From NCBI GenBank assembly GCA_937124545.1, contig CAKZKU010000227.1:1-64000 (forward strand): 64,000 bases of DNA, written 5' to 3'. Source of the stretch: an uncultured Microbacteriaceae bacterium. GTDB taxonomy: Bacteria > Actinomycetota > Actinomycetes > Actinomycetales > Microbacteriaceae. Both the position numbers and the translations under genes were made by a program. This document shows positions 63,001-64,000 of the stretch, piece by piece. A model generated the notes under the pieces. That model searched no databases, was not told the DNA's origin, and saw nothing but the letters and a program-made list of their open reading frames with translations. Every line of letters starts with the position of its first letter. Position 1 is the stretch's first letter.

Positions 63001-64000
63001 ATGGTGAACACAACCGGACCGGGCCCATCGTTTTCGCCCGAGCCCGGCGGGCATTCGACCTACCGGCCTGGCATGGACGAGCACGTTGATCCGGCCAGTA
63101 TCGCTATGCGGGTAGAAAAAGATTCCCTCGGCGAGCACGAGGTGCCAGCCGACGCTTACTGGGGTATCCACACCGCTCGGGCGCTGGAGAACTTTCCGAT
63201 CACCCGGCGGGCGATCTCCAACTACCCGGACATGATTCGCGGGCTTGCTCGCGTGAAACAAGCGGCCGCTCGCGCTAACCGCGACATTGGTGTTCTCTCG
63301 CCAGAAAAAGCCGCCGTCATCGATCAGGTCTGTGAAGAACTGGTGGCAGGCCGTTGGCACGAACAGTTTGTGCTCGGTGCTGTCCAGGGTGGGGCGGGAA
63401 CCTCCACCAACATGTGCGCCAATGAAGTAATCGCCAACCGGGGACTAGAAATCATGGGTCACACCAAGGGTGATTATCAGCACCTGCACCCGATTGACGA
63501 TGTGAATCGATCCCAAAGCACCAACGATGTGTATCCCAGCGCGATCAAGTTGGGAATGGTGTTTGGTGTGTGGCGGCTTGCCGCCGAACACCGATTGCTC
63601 TCGGAATCCTTTGCCGCGAAAGGCCGGGAATTTGCGGACATTCTCAAAGTCGGCCGCACCCAGATGCAGGATGCGGTGCCGATGACGTTGGGGCAGGAAT
63701 TCCGCGGCTTTGCGAACACGCTGGGGGAAGACCAAGACCGCATTGAGGAAACCATCCCGTTCCTGTGCGAAGTAAATCTCGGTGCCACGGCCATTGGCAC
63801 GGGAATCACAGCGGATCATCGCTACCCAGAGGCTGTTCGTGCGCACTTAGCGGAGCTGACCGGGCTTGCCATCCACACCGCGCCAGACCTGATTGAGGCC
63901 ACCAGTGATGCGGGAGTGTTCATGACGCTCTCCAGTGTTCTGAAACGCTCCGCGGTGAAGCTCTCCAAAATATGCAACGACTTGAGGTTGCTCTCCAGCG
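63001..64000 (+). CDS. aspA: aspartate ammonia-lyase, N-terminal part
   Basis: The first 333 residues of a fumarase/aspartase-superfamily enzyme that converts aspartate to fumarate and ammonia. It shows VEKDSLGEHEVPADAYWGIHTARALENF, AGTSTNMCANEVIANRGLE, NRSQSTNDVYPSA and GRTQMQDAVPMTLGQEF. The GSSxMPxKxNP loop with the catalytic Ser lies beyond the right edge. Aspartase is preferred to fumarase because of the VEKDSLGE start and the QMQDAVPMTLGQEF segment. The first 35 residues, rich in Gly, Pro and Ser, are an unusual extension. Confidence 0.93.
   Translation, partial: MVNTTGPGPSFSPEPGGHSTYRPGMDEHVDPASIAMRVEKDSLGEHEVPADAYWGIHTARALENFPITRRAISNYPDMIRGLARVKQAAARANRDIGVLSPEKAAVIDQVCEELVAGRWHEQFVLGAVQGGAGTSTNMCANEVIANRGLEIMGHTKGDYQHLHPIDDVNRSQSTNDVYPSAIKLGMVFGVWRLAAEHRLLSESFAAKGREFADILKVGRTQMQDAVPMTLGQEFRGFANTLGEDQDRIEETIPFLCEVNLGATAIGTGITADHRYPEAVRAHLAELTGLAIHTAPDLIEATSDAGVFMTLSSVLKRSAVKLSKICNDLRLLSS

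Overview
The window is one contiguous, very gene-dense piece of an actinobacterial chromosome. GC looks to be about 60 % by eye, with many GTG and TTG starts. Protein sequences and gene order point to Micrococcales, most likely Microbacteriaceae, and the tight packing suggests a small streamlined genome. I see no insertion sequence, prophage, integron or CRISPR array. The largest gap without a gene is about 210 bp.

Layout. (1) 1-3 kb: the tail of a PHP-domain phosphoesterase, a DEAD-box RNA helicase, a ferritin-like protein and two small genes. (2) 3-19 kb: the conserved actinobacterial helicase block matching the Rv3193c-Rv3202c region of Mycobacterium: AdnA-AdnB, a phosphotransferase-like protein, NudC, a short UvrD2, a TOMM-leader-binding-like protein, a DUF2342 protease-like protein, a PDZ/Lon-like protease and a UPF0182 membrane protein. 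(3) 19-24 kb: initiator tRNA, a nitrilase-family hydrolase, a TetR regulator, two exported proteins and an HtrA protease. (4) 24-30 kb: DUF3039 and pncB, then murL-murD2-rph-rdgB. (5) 30-34 kb: rpsB-tsf, pyrH-frr-cdsA. (6) 34-43 kb: two DivIVA-like proteins, a transglycosylase-like exported protein, a hydrolase, a membrane/lipoprotein hybrid, a thioredoxin-fold/TPR protein, cysteine desulfurase and mnmA. (7) 43-53 kb: dxr, a site-2 protease, ispG, proS, then nusA-ylxR-infB-rbfA. (8) 53-64 kb: uridine phosphorylase, mutY, an SDR protein, a SNF2 helicase, a Pr6Pr membrane protein, a Nudix hydrolase, a J-domain protein with a NERD-like region, a RecB-like nuclease, a glutaredoxin and the start of aspA.

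How the parts work together. AdnAB with UvrD2 handles DNA ends and unwinding. MurD2 plus MurL are predicted to supply the D-glutamate of peptidoglycan by adding L-Glu and then epimerising it; they occupy the place beside rph-rdgB where other actinobacteria keep glutamate racemase. Cysteine desulfurase and MnmA form a sulfur relay for tRNA 2-thiolation. dxr and ispG are two steps of the MEP isoprenoid pathway.

Two genome-wide habits stand out. First, at least sixteen genes have a TANNNT -10 hexamer exactly 6 nt before the start codon, so transcription should begin on the start codon itself (leaderless mRNA). Second, five convergent gene pairs share a 4-nt TTAG or CTAG in which both stop codons interlock.

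The strongest leads are the MurL/MurD2 replacement, the leaderless promoter code, the orphan TOMM-type protein, a 57-bp in-frame duplication that forms the ends of two convergent genes, and several family members missing hallmark residues or domains (NudC zinc cysteines, phosphotransferase catalytic Asp, UvrD2 HRDC, TM0106-nuclease helicase).
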